Assembly: GCA_026396455.1 (NCBI GenBank)
Contig: JAPLWT010000030.1
Span: 1 to 45,284, forward strand
Source: Microcaldota archaeon
Lineage (GTDB): Archaea; Micrarchaeota; Micrarchaeia; Burarchaeales; Fermentimicrarchaeaceae
Direction: 5' to 3'
DNA length: 45,284 nucleotides
Shown: positions 15,207 to 23,112 of the stretch, piece after piece
Numbering within the stretch: the first letter of the stretch is position 1
How the letters are laid out: each line of letters begins with the position of its first letter
Notes under the pieces: model-generated
What the model was told of the DNA's origin: nothing
Databases searched by the model: none
Seen by the model: only the letters and a program-made list of their open reading frames with translations
Program-made: the position numbers and the translations under genes

Positions 15207-15902
15207 TTAAGCCTTATGCTCCTTCTCCTCCAAGGAGTACTCCTCGGTTATGTTGAGCTTCTTTATGCCGCCAAGCAGGTCATGCAGCGAGTTGGCGAAA
15301 GTCGATTTGTTGATTAGGAAATCCACATCCTTATTCACTGACGCGGAGAATGTTATGTTGAGCACCCCTTCCTCAAGCTTTAAGCTGTCTGCCTTGAGGT
15401 TGAAGGTGTCAAGAATTGCCCCTATCTTGGAGTTGTCATCCGCCAGCTTCTCCTCAACCTTCAGGTCGTATATCAGCTTCTCTCCTGCAAGCGGGTGGTT
15501 GAGGTCAACCATCACTCTTCCACCGCTGACGCTCTTCACAGTCCCCTTCGTGCCATCCAAGTCCAGCACAAGCCCGGGGAATGGGTCTATATCCCTCTTC
15601 CTGAACTCTGAGAGAGGGAGTATCCTGACGAGGTTCGGGTTCCTGTTGCCAAAAGCATCCTCAGGTGAAAGTTCGATTGATTTCTGCTCCCCCACGCTCA
15701 TGTCGCGCAGGGACGCATCAAGGCCCTTTACGAGATAGCCCTTGCCGATTACGATGAGGGCTGGGACGTATTTCCTCTTTTCATCGAATATGCCAGCCTC
15801 CTTAGCTTTGTCCCCGAAAGTGGTGTCGAATACCTTTCCGGTCACAGCGCTTCTGCTAGTGTAGCTCACCTTTACGAAATCGCCATCCTTGAGTTTCTCC
15901 AT
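15207..15902 (-). CDS. FKBP-type peptidyl-prolyl isomerase, long archaeal (SlyD-like) form
   Basis: 231 residues. The FKBP fold is split by an insert-in-flap chaperone domain (about residues 88-145) as in SlyD and archaeal FKBP26. Visible motifs are GDFVKVSYTSRSAVTGKVFDTT, VIGKGYLVKGLDASLRDMSVGE, SPEDAFG and NHPLAGEKLIYDLKV. The extra C-terminal domain of about 80 residues is shared by long archaeal FKBPs. It catalyses proline cis-trans isomerisation and holds unfolded proteins. It sits upstream of psmB on the same strand, so protein folding and degradation are neighbours. Confidence 0.94.
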   Translation of the reverse strand: MEKLKDGDFVKVSYTSRSAVTGKVFDTTFGDKAKEAGIFDEKRKYVPALIVIGKGYLVKGLDASLRDMSVGEQKSIELSPEDAFGNRNPNLVRILPLSEFRKRDIDPFPGLVLDLDGTKGTVKSVSGGRVMVDLNHPLAGEKLIYDLKVEEKLADDNSKIGAILDTFNLKADSLKLEEGVLNITFSASVNKDVDFLINKSTFANSLHDLLGGIKKLNITEEYSLEEKEHKA

Positions 15903-15949
15903 ACGAAAACCTCCACTAATTTAATATTTTGCTGTTTAAATCCTTATTT

Positions 15950-17143
15950 ATGGAGAGGGACACTTTAATAAAAGTATTTACGCTGGTGCTCGTAGCGGCT
16001 TTCATGCTCGAGTTGTTCAGCATGCGCTCGTCAGTTACGAATACCACATCCTTGAACAGTACAACGCCGAGCCAGGAGCCTTCCCTGTATGGGACAGGCC
16101 AGACATCGGCAACCCTCCTATCCTACAAGGAGTATCTGAATGTCTTCAAAGCTGGGAGGGATCTGACGATTAACTCCTCATTAGGAGAGATCAGGGATAT
16201 AGACGGGGTTGGCTACCTTAACAGACAGGGCGGGGCGTTAATTGTCGTCCTCGACCAGAGCGCTAACGTGCCTCTTATAGCCAGTGAGATAGAGCAGATG
16301 TTCCCGGACCTCAACGTAACCGCAGTCGGACAGTTCGAACTGCCACCAACTGTTGAATTCACAACTTCGGAGGGCAAGAGGAATGTCAGCATGAACGCAG
16401 TAATAGAACTTGAGATAGAACCCAATATTCTTCCGAGTGACAATGTCACCCTGTCGCTCATAGGGCTTGTGTCCGGGGATAACCTTGCTGGAAGTCCTGT
16501 GGCAAAGGTGATACCAACACAGGGGGAGGCCCTTGCGAATGCCACCATAAAAGAAGCAACTTATGATTATGGGGCAGTTGCCATAATTCCCTGGGGGAGC
16601 AGGAATTTGAATGCAAGCAGGATAAGGGAGGCCCTCTCAAATGAGGTTTGGAATCTTAGCATGAATTACAGCCCCAGGTCTTTCGTTTTGGTGAATGGCC
16701 TTGACTCAGCAAGTGATGAAATCGTGAAGAAGGTTGAGAACCTGAGCTATGTTACGGGTGTGTTCAGCACTGAGGTTGATTTGAGAGACGAGATGAATGA
16801 CTCCGAAAAGCTTGGAAGCGATATAAAAGGAATTCTTGGAGACAACACCACCATTGACTACCCAAGCTCTGTGATAGAGATGACATTCCACTCCGAAAAT
16901 CTTAGCAAGGATGGGCTGTTCAAGAGTATTGGTTGGACTCCGGTGGTATACAGGAGGATGTCTATTGAGGTTAGCGGAAAGCTGAACATATCTGGAGTGG
17001 AGTATGACGTGCCCAGCAATACTACTTTTGACGAGATGCTTGTTGATTCCTATTCTGTCGGGCAGCAAATTGGCGTGTGGCTCGATACGGGGACAATAGG
17101 CAGAAGGATTGTGAATTTGAAGCTTGATAGAATCGCGCAATAG
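15950..17143 (+). CDS. Membrane-anchored extracellular protein, unknown function
   Basis: 397 residues from the ATG at 15950, with a TATA-like TTTAATATT about 30 nt upstream; a TTG at 15929 would add seven. One hydrophobic segment (about residues 7-24) anchors the N-terminus, and the rest is soluble and outside. A Ser/Thr/Asn-rich linker (residues 28-50) and many N-x-S/T sequons suggest N-glycosylation. The body alternates predicted beta strands and helices, with SEIEQMF and REALSNEVWNLS segments that could mark two similar sub-domains. No known family was recognised. Its final codons and stop lie in the left arm of an inverted repeat. Confidence 0.75.
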   Translation: MERDTLIKVFTLVLVAAFMLELFSMRSSVTNTTSLNSTTPSQEPSLYGTGQTSATLLSYKEYLNVFKAGRDLTINSSLGEIRDIDGVGYLNRQGGALIVVLDQSANVPLIASEIEQMFPDLNVTAVGQFELPPTVEFTTSEGKRNVSMNAVIELEIEPNILPSDNVTLSLIGLVSGDNLAGSPVAKVIPTQGEALANATIKEATYDYGAVAIIPWGSRNLNASRIREALSNEVWNLSMNYSPRSFVLVNGLDSASDEIVKKVENLSYVTGVFSTEVDLRDEMNDSEKLGSDIKGILGDNTTIDYPSSVIEMTFHSENLSKDGLFKSIGWTPVVYRRMSIEVSGKLNISGVEYDVPSNTTFDEMLVDSYSVGQQIGVWLDTGTIGRRIVNLKLDRIAQ

Positions 17144-17331
17144 GACACTCGCAATCCTCTTAGATATTGCCTGCGACGCATTCCTTTTAATATAAGGGAT
17201 GAGCAGTATTAACTGGCAATGACGATACCGTCCCAGAGGGATACAATATGACCGACGGAGTAGCTTCGGAGCCAATCTCGAATACTGCACAAACAATAAA
17301 TACCTAGCTTGCGTCTTACCTATTGCGCGAT
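17132..17331. repeat. 200-bp element bounded by inverted repeats
   Basis: A perfect 13-bp inverted repeat, ATCGCGCAATAGG at 17132-17144 and its complement at 17319-17331, extends imperfectly to 19 of 24 matches. The left arm covers the last codons and stop of the surface-protein gene; the right arm ends 4 nt before the next ATG. There is no ORF inside. A second perfect 8-bp inverted repeat (GCAGTATT 17203-17210, AATACTGC 17281-17288) is nested within. No target duplication is visible, so it may be an old MITE, a regulatory structure, or a coincidence. Confidence 0.45.
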
Positions 17332-17335
17332 AAGC

Positions 17336-18010
17336 ATGGTTAGGTTAGAGATAAAGAAAAAAGTTATCTTGTTATACACAGCTGCACTGCTAGTGATAGG
17401 TCTTGCGCTTTTCCTGCCTGCGGGCACGCTGGACTACTGGCAGGCGTGGGTGTACATGGCCATCCTGTTCGTGCCAATGCTGTTTGTAGGCCTGTATTTC
17501 CTGAAGAACGACCCGGAGTTTTTGGAGCGAAGGTTTAAACTGAAGGAGAAGGAGGCGAAGCAGGACCTCATCCAGAAGGTCGGGATACCCATTTTCATAA
17601 TCGGCTTCTTGCTTCCTGGGCTTGACCACCGCTTCGGGTGGTCGAACACGCCATTTGGATTTGTATTCGCGGCAGATGTTATAGTCTTCTTGGGCTATGC
17701 GTTGATTTTCCTCGTCTTCAGGGAGAACAGCTACGCTGGGCGGACAGTTCGGGTTGAAAAGGGGCAGAAGGTCATATCCACCGGCCCCTACTCTGTCATC
17801 AGGCACCCCATGTATTTCGGCACGATTTTCCTGTACCTCGCCACCCCAATAGCGCTAGGCTCATATGTTGCCGTGCTTCCTTTTCTGCTTCTCGTCCCGA
17901 TACTTGTCTTCCGCATACTGAATGAGGAGGAAGTGCTAAGGCGCGAGCTGCCGGGCTACAAGGAATATTGCAAAAAAGTGAGATACAGGCTGATTCCGTT
18001 TGTTTGGTGA
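17336..18010 (+). CDS. Isoprenylcysteine carboxyl methyltransferase-like integral membrane protein
   Basis: 224 residues from ATG 17336; a TTG at 17309 would add nine. Five or so transmembrane segments are seen (about residues 11-30, 39-57, 84-100, 112-130, 175-200). The ICMT/PEMT signature is GPYSVIRHPMYFG followed by NEEEVLRRELPGYKEYCKKVRYRLIPFVW-type SAM-binding and C-terminal residues (E-x-x-L and Y-x-x-Y). The family methylates isoprenylcysteines or lipids using SAM; the archaeal substrate is unknown. CAATAAATACC about 40 nt upstream may be the TATA box. Confidence 0.88.
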   Translation: MVRLEIKKKVILLYTAALLVIGLALFLPAGTLDYWQAWVYMAILFVPMLFVGLYFLKNDPEFLERRFKLKEKEAKQDLIQKVGIPIFIIGFLLPGLDHRFGWSNTPFGFVFAADVIVFLGYALIFLVFRENSYAGRTVRVEKGQKVISTGPYSVIRHPMYFGTIFLYLATPIALGSYVAVLPFLLLVPILVFRILNEEEVLRRELPGYKEYCKKVRYRLIPFVW

Positions 18011-18079
18011 GCTCTGACGCCGCATCGGTTCAAGTTCAGCTTATCTCTTTTAGTTAAACCTGCTTTGGAACATACGAAT

Positions 18080-18361
18080 TCATCCATATGTAACTGAGAA
18101 GGAGCTGAACTCCCCCTTGAAATCATCCCATGAATGCTCAATCCTATCAACCTTGGCGGTTGGAGGCCCTTTCCTGCACCAGTTGAGCAGCGCCTCAAGA
18201 GCTTCCCTCTCACCTTCTGCAAGTATCTCAACCGAGCCGTCCCTCCTGTTCCTCACCCAGCCTCTTATGCCTAGGCTGAAAGCTTTCTGCTCTGCGCCGG
18301 ACCTGAAGAAGACTCCCTGGACAATTCCGTAGACCTCAATATGCAGCCTGGCTTTTGCCAT
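18080..18361 (-). CDS. acyP: Acylphosphatase
   Basis: 93 residues, the normal size. It hydrolyses acyl phosphates in the cytoplasm. The signature GIVQGVFFRSGAEQKAFSLG carries the catalytic arginine (R20), and GWVRNRRDGSVEI carries the catalytic asparagine (N38). Sequence after it (GPPTAKVDRIE) is typical. The start region is divergent from the threonine dehydrogenase gene. Its 3' flank (18011-18079) shows no other feature. Confidence 0.96.
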   Translation of the reverse strand: MAKARLHIEVYGIVQGVFFRSGAEQKAFSLGIRGWVRNRRDGSVEILAEGEREALEALLNWCRKGPPTAKVDRIEHSWDDFKGEFSSFSVTYG

Positions 18362-18382
18362 GCTTTTTATATCATGCCAGAT

Positions 18383-18393
18383 GTTTTATATTT
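18383..18393 (+). promoter_or_regulatory. TATA-like box for the tdh-kbl operon
   Basis: A TTTTATATTTC stretch about 40 nt before the tdh ATG. It leaves a leader of roughly 15 nt that contains the GGGAGGG ribosome binding site at 18414-18420. Confidence 0.5.
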
Positions 18394-18426
18394 CTTACGC
18401 GAGAATGCTATTTGGGAGGGATTTTT

Positions 18427-19470
18427 ATGAAAGGTGAGATGAAGGCTATTATGAAGAAGAAGCCAGGTCTTGGAGCGGAGCTGGTGACTGTTCCCATACC
18501 GAAAATAGGCCCGAGGGATATATTGGTGAAGGTTAAGGCAACCTCCATCTGCGGAACCGATTCGCACATATACGAATGGAATGCGTGGGCGCAGAGGAGG
18601 ATAAAGCCGCCTAGGATAATGGGGCATGAGTTCGGGGGAGAGGTTGTAGAGGCAGGAAAGGATGTCACTTTTGTTTCAATTGGTGATCATGTCTCTGCTG
18701 AGACGCATATAGTGTGCAACAAGTGCTTCCAATGCAGGACTGGTCAGGCGCATGTATGCCAGAATGTCAAGATACTTGGAGTGGACACGGACGGTTGCTT
18801 CGCGGAATACGTCGCAATCCCGGAGGAGAATGCATGGGTGAACGACAAGAAGCTCCCTCCGGAAATAGCTGCTATACAGGAGCCTTTTGGGAATGCTGTG
18901 CACACTGTCTTTACGGAGGGCGTTGCCGGCAAGACTGTCGCGGTTTTCGGGCTTGGCCCAATCGGGATATGCGCTGTTGCCATATGCAAGGCAGCAGGAG
19001 CGGCACATGTGTTTGCGATTGGGAGGAAGAACGAGTACAGGCTGAACCTTGCAAAGAAGATGGGCGCGGACACTGTGATAAAGTCGAACGAGCAGGATGT
19101 CGTGAAGCTGGTGAAGGAGGCAACCGGCGGCTCCGGGGTGGATGTGTCCCTGGAGATGGCGGGCTCCCAGGAGGCGATAAGCCAGTGCTTCAAGGTGCTG
19201 AAGTTCGGTGGGAGGGTTTCGCTGCTTGGTCTGCCGCCGGATAAGATAACGCTGGACTGGGCTGATGACATAGTTTTCAAGGCAGCGAGGATTTACGGAA
19301 TAGCAGGAAGGAGGATGTACGGCACGTGGTACACCACTGCTGGCTTGCTTAAATCAGGCAGGGTGAATGTTGAGCCGATAATCACGCACAAATTCAAGCT
19401 CGAGGAGTTTGAGAAAGGAATGCAGCTTATGCATGAAGGAAAATGCGGAAAGGTAGTTTTATATCCATAG
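18427..19470 (+). CDS. tdh: L-threonine 3-dehydrogenase
   Basis: 347 residues from ATG 18427, chosen because GGGAGGG lies 6 nt upstream. A medium-chain zinc dehydrogenase. The catalytic zinc site is in SICGTDSHIYEWNAWA and GHEFGGEV; the structural zinc cysteines are in CNKCFQCRTGQAHVC. The NAD-binding loop is VFGLGPIG. The TDH-specific SHIYEW and the AGRRMYGTWYTTAGLL segment separate it from sorbitol dehydrogenases. It oxidises threonine to 2-amino-3-ketobutyrate, which the next gene splits. The two are 13 nt apart, an operon. Confidence 0.95.
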   Translation: MKGEMKAIMKKKPGLGAELVTVPIPKIGPRDILVKVKATSICGTDSHIYEWNAWAQRRIKPPRIMGHEFGGEVVEAGKDVTFVSIGDHVSAETHIVCNKCFQCRTGQAHVCQNVKILGVDTDGCFAEYVAIPEENAWVNDKKLPPEIAAIQEPFGNAVHTVFTEGVAGKTVAVFGLGPIGICAVAICKAAGAAHVFAIGRKNEYRLNLAKKMGADTVIKSNEQDVVKLVKEATGGSGVDVSLEMAGSQEAISQCFKVLKFGGRVSLLGLPPDKITLDWADDIVFKAARIYGIAGRRMYGTWYTTAGLLKSGRVNVEPIITHKFKLEEFEKGMQLMHEGKCGKVVLYP

Positions 19471-19483
19471 TGGAGGTGTGTTT

Positions 19484-20659
19484 ATGGGAAGCAGACTTGG
19501 TTTCATAACGACGGAAATTGAGGGTATGAAGAGCAAGGGTCTTTTCAAAGTTCCACCCATACTGGGAAGCCCACAGGGAGCAAGGGCGGTTGTGAACGGC
19601 AAGGAGGTTATTAACCTCTCATCGAACAGCTACCTTCAGCTCACAACCAACAAAAAAATGAAGAAGGCGGCAATCGAGGCAATAAGGAAATACGGAGTTG
19701 GGACAGGAGCTGTAAGGCAGATAATTGGAACAATGGGCATACACGAGGACCTTGAGAAGAAAGTTGCGCAGTTCAAGGGGGCAGAAGCAGTGCTCGTGTT
19801 CTCATCAGGAGTTGCGGCCAACAGCGGGACGATTCCTACCCTTGTTGGAGAGGGCGACCTGATAATAAGCGATGAGCTGAACCACGGAAGCATAATTGAC
19901 GGATGCAGGCTCACCAAGGCAGAGAGAAAAATCTACCCGCACTTGGATATGACGGGACTTGAGAATGTGCTTAAGGAGAGCAAGCACAGGAGGAAGCTCA
20001 TCATCACTGATGGAGTGTTCAGCATGGACGGGGATATTGCCCCGATGGACAGGATAGTGGAACTGGCAGAGAAATATGACGCGATGACATACGTGGATGA
20101 CGCCCATGGCGAGGGAGTTCTTGGGAAGAACGGCAGGGGGATAGTGGACCACTTCAACCTGCATGGGAGGGTTGATGTTGAGATGGGAACATTCTCCAAG
20201 GCATTCGGGTGCATGGGAGGCTATATTGCCGGAACAAACGATTTGAGGAGCTACTTGATACAGAGGGCCAGGTCATTCCTTTTCAGCACGTCACACCCGC
20301 CAGCCACAGTGGCTGCAATAAGCGCTGCGATAGATGTTGCGCTGGAGCAACCACAGCTTTTTGACAAGCTCTGGAGCAACACCAAGTACTTCAGGAAGAA
20401 GCTTCAGAAGCTAGGGTTCAACACGGGCAACAGCCAGACGCCGATAATACCAGTCATAACAGGTGAGAGCTCTCTAGCGCAGCAGCTCTCTGCGAAGCTG
20501 TTCGAGAAGGGAGTGTATGTGAACCCTATACTGTACCCGATGGTTGCAATGGACAAGGCAAGGGTCAGGAACATAGTGACCGCAGGGCACAAGAGGAAGG
20601 ACTTGGATTATGCGATAGGGGCATTCGAGGAAGTCGGCAAGGAGCTGAAGCTGATATAG
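19484..20659 (+). CDS. kbl: 2-amino-3-ketobutyrate CoA ligase (glycine C-acetyltransferase)
   Basis: 391 residues from ATG 19484 with GGAGG 7 nt before it; a GTG at 19478 is less likely. A PLP enzyme of the alpha-oxoamine synthase group: SSNSYLQL near the N-terminus, YVDDAHGEGVLG (Asp and His contacts of PLP), and Schiff-base lysine K239 in GTFSKAFGCMGGY. Adjacent tdh makes its substrate, so together they turn threonine plus CoA and NAD into glycine and acetyl-CoA. The reverse direction (glycine to threonine) is possible but not shown by the sequence. Confidence 0.95.
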   Translation: MGSRLGFITTEIEGMKSKGLFKVPPILGSPQGARAVVNGKEVINLSSNSYLQLTTNKKMKKAAIEAIRKYGVGTGAVRQIIGTMGIHEDLEKKVAQFKGAEAVLVFSSGVAANSGTIPTLVGEGDLIISDELNHGSIIDGCRLTKAERKIYPHLDMTGLENVLKESKHRRKLIITDGVFSMDGDIAPMDRIVELAEKYDAMTYVDDAHGEGVLGKNGRGIVDHFNLHGRVDVEMGTFSKAFGCMGGYIAGTNDLRSYLIQRARSFLFSTSHPPATVAAISAAIDVALEQPQLFDKLWSNTKYFRKKLQKLGFNTGNSQTPIIPVITGESSLAQQLSAKLFEKGVYVNPILYPMVAMDKARVRNIVTAGHKRKDLDYAIGAFEEVGKELKLI

Positions 20660-20668
20660 TTTAGAAAT

Positions 20669-20679
20669 AGTTATAAGGC
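20669..20679 (+). promoter_or_regulatory. TATA-like box for the HEYIH-protein gene
   Basis: AGTTATAAGGC is centred about 26 nt before the ATG at 20700. There is no ribosome binding site, so the transcript is probably leaderless. Confidence 0.45.
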
Positions 20680-20699
20680 TCCATTGAGCAAAATATATC

Positions 20700-21629
20700 A
20701 TGAACGGGGCATTGAGAGAGATTAAGCAATCTCCACCTGCGGAGAAACCAAACGTATTTCTAGAGGGGATAGCAAGCAGAGTTAGGCAGCTCCCTCCTTC
20801 CGAGCTCGAGAGAATTGGGGAAGATAGGCCCGAGTCTGTCCGCGAGCGTGTTAGAGAAAAAATCAAGAATAAGTTTCCACCCAACCTTTCTTTTGAGATA
20901 AACGGAAGAATCTACGGGATAACCTACAACGAAGGTGTCAGGCCACTCGACTTAACAGTGATTAAGGCATTTATCTACCAGTTGGATGTTGCAGCAAGTA
21001 GGTTTCCCACTATTGAAGGATGCGACCCTTACACGTATAGTGGTAAACAGCTTCCTATATTCGTAGATAAGGGAAGCCTAGGATATTTCCAGTTCTACAA
21101 TAGTTTTCAAATAAGAATTGGCAGAGATGATATTGAGGAACTGGCTAAGTTTCCGAAAGACTATAAGGACATCTCCATGCTAATTCAGAGCGGTGCTTTT
21201 CACGAATACATACACATGCTTCAGGTTGACCTGTGCCTGAATAAGATGATGCCGAGAGGGTCTGCAAGCGAACTCGTAAGCCAACTTGGCGAGTTTTTGT
21301 ATAACCCGAAGGAGAATAAACTGGTGAATGATAATTTTAAAGGATACGTCGAAGGATTTAGGAAGGGCGAAAAAATTGGTGAGCACGGCAGTGATTGGAT
21401 TACAATGACGAAGATATTGCTCTGGGAGTACAGACAGCTAACTCCGAGCTTTTCAATTCCTGAATCTCGTGAAGCACAAATAGACCTCATTTCCAAACTG
21501 GATTCGTTGTATGCAGACATGCCTCAAAAACAAAGGGACGAAATTATAAAAAAATATGTGGTATTAAGCCACGACGAAATAGAAAAACGCTCGGCAGCTT
21601 GTTCAAAAGAATTAAATCTTAAATTTTAG
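20700..21629 (+). CDS. Putative zinc metallopeptidase-like protein (HEYIH motif), unknown family
   Basis: 309 residues, soluble, no signal peptide. Residues 168-172 read H-E-Y-I-H in the helix GAFHEYIHMLQV, the zincin HExxH motif; E191 (SASELV) or E198 (LGEF) could be the third ligand. The N-terminal 60 residues are polar and Arg/Glu-rich. The middle (INGRIYGITYNEGVRPLD, YFQFYNSFQIRIG) predicts beta strands that would form the upper edge of a zincin fold. No known family was recognised. Base use looks slightly AT-richer than tdh-kbl. Peptidase activity is inferred from the motif alone. Confidence 0.7.
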   Translation: MNGALREIKQSPPAEKPNVFLEGIASRVRQLPPSELERIGEDRPESVRERVREKIKNKFPPNLSFEINGRIYGITYNEGVRPLDLTVIKAFIYQLDVAASRFPTIEGCDPYTYSGKQLPIFVDKGSLGYFQFYNSFQIRIGRDDIEELAKFPKDYKDISMLIQSGAFHEYIHMLQVDLCLNKMMPRGSASELVSQLGEFLYNPKENKLVNDNFKGYVEGFRKGEKIGEHGSDWITMTKILLWEYRQLTPSFSIPESREAQIDLISKLDSLYADMPQKQRDEIIKKYVVLSHDEIEKRSAACSKELNLKF

Positions 21630-21641
21630 CTAATTCAAAAG

Positions 21642-21652
21642 GTATTTATAAG
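21642..21652 (+). promoter_or_regulatory. TATA-like box for the TPR-AAA gene
   Basis: GTATTTATAAG about 44 nt before the ATG at 21691. This gives a leader near 18 nt long that includes the GAAGGGGT ribosome binding site. Confidence 0.45.
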
Positions 21653-21690
21653 AATCTTGGCATATAGTATGTCCAGTTGAAGGGGTAGCT

Positions 21691-23112
21691 ATGGTTGAGG
21701 AAGGAGAATACAGCGAGGAGGATGCAGAGAGCTACTACAAGACGGGTAATGAGTACTACGAGAAGGGCAACTTCGACCTCGCGGTGGAGTACTACAACAA
21801 GGCAATAAGAGCAGACCCCATGTTTGACAAGGCGTATTACAACAGGGGGCTGGCCTATGCCTGCAAGGAGGAGTATGACAAGGCTATTGACGATATAAAC
21901 AAGATGATTGAGCTGAAGCCGAATTTTGCTGAAGCATACTATATTCTGGGGCTGGCTTATGAGTACAAGAACATGCCCGACAACGCTATCGAGAACTACG
22001 ACAAGGCGCTGGAGCTCAACCCGGATTTCAAGGATGCCCAGAATAGATTGGAGCTGGCAAAGGGCAAGAAGGAGAAGGCGAAGCAGGTTACCACAACGGA
22101 GCCTGGCACCCTCATGAAAGTTGAGTTCATAGAGAAGCCAGATATGAACTTCAATGACGTTGCGGGAATGGAGCATGCTAAGGAGACCATAAATGAGCAG
22201 ATAGTCTACCCGTTCAAGAACCCCCAGCTGGCTAAGAAGTATGGAAAGAGCGCCGGGGGAGGCCTATTGTTCTACGGCCCTCCAGGATGCGGTAAAACCT
22301 TCATGGCAAAGGCAACTGCCGGCCAGTGCGACCTGAAATTCATACACGCCAGGATAAACGAAATTGTCGACATGTATGCCGGGAATACTGAGAAGAACCT
22401 GCACAGGGTTTTTGAGACTGCAAGAAAAAATGCTCCTGCCGTGGTCTTCTTTGACGAGATGGAGGCTATGGGAGGCAAGAGGGAGGGGGATATGCAGGGA
22501 TTCCAGAAAATGGCAATCAACCAGTTCCTTGCGGAGATGGACGGGCTTGAGAGCACCACTGAGAACATTCTGGTGATAGGAGCGACAAACGCCCCCTGGG
22601 ATGTGGATCCTGCCCTCAAGAGGTCCGGAAGGTTCGGCAAAACGATATATGTCGGGCTTCCTGACAAGAAGTCTAGGGAGGCGCTGTTCAAGCTTTACTC
22701 TAAGGACAGGCCTGTCAAGGGGATATGGTGGGGCAGGCTTGCCCGAGCCACCGAGGGGTATTCAAGCGCGGACATAAAGCAGCTTTGCGAGGATGCCGCG
22801 ACAATACCTTGGAAGGAAGCATATCAGGGTAAAAAGGAGAGGCCGATTGCGATGAAGGACTTCATGAAAGCGATAAGGAAGAGGAAATCCACCCTTCCAG
22901 AGTGGTTCGGCACTGTCAGGAAGCAGCTCGTTGGGAAGAAGGAGAAGGTTGTGCAGGATGGAAAAGAGCACTGGGTTGAGCACGAGAGCAAGCTTTCGCC
23001 TGAGGAGAGGCAACTTTACAAGGACTTGGTAAAGGATGTCCGCCAGTATACCGAATGGAAGTACAAAGTTCCGAGAATGATAAAGACTGAATTCGCCAGG
23101 TGGGTTTTCTAG
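21691..23112 (+). CDS. TPR-AAA ATPase fusion
   Basis: 473 residues. Three tetratricopeptide repeats fill about residues 13-115 (GNEYYEKGNFDLAVEYYNKAI, then two like it). A linker leads to a FNDVAGMEHAKETINEQIVYP entry typical of AAA proteins. Walker A is GPPGCGKT at 196-203, Walker B ends in FFDE at 253-256, and the sensor/arginine region includes IGATNAPWDVDPALKRSGRF. A conserved-looking basic/acidic C-terminal extension follows from about 395. It belongs to the Cdc48/Vps4-like AAA class by sequence; the TPRs replace the usual N-domain and probably bind partners or substrates. It converges with the next gene, sharing CTAG at 23109-23112. Confidence 0.9.
   Translation: MVEEGEYSEEDAESYYKTGNEYYEKGNFDLAVEYYNKAIRADPMFDKAYYNRGLAYACKEEYDKAIDDINKMIELKPNFAEAYYILGLAYEYKNMPDNAIENYDKALELNPDFKDAQNRLELAKGKKEKAKQVTTTEPGTLMKVEFIEKPDMNFNDVAGMEHAKETINEQIVYPFKNPQLAKKYGKSAGGGLLFYGPPGCGKTFMAKATAGQCDLKFIHARINEIVDMYAGNTEKNLHRVFETARKNAPAVVFFDEMEAMGGKREGDMQGFQKMAINQFLAEMDGLESTTENILVIGATNAPWDVDPALKRSGRFGKTIYVGLPDKKSREALFKLYSKDRPVKGIWWGRLARATEGYSSADIKQLCEDAATIPWKEAYQGKKERPIAMKDFMKAIRKRKSTLPEWFGTVRKQLVGKKEKVVQDGKEHWVEHESKLSPEERQLYKDLVKDVRQYTEWKYKVPRMIKTEFARWVF

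Noticed and set aside
17213..17280. C/D box guide RNA in the intergenic element
   Set aside because: AATGACGA only partly matches a C box, and no convincing D box follows.
17203..17288. Degenerate tRNA
   Set aside because: No T-loop (TTC-A) or anticodon arm can be drawn in it.
18355..18426. Longer start for threonine dehydrogenase
   Set aside because: It lies before the promoter-like and GGGAGGG sequences, and the added residues are unlike the family.
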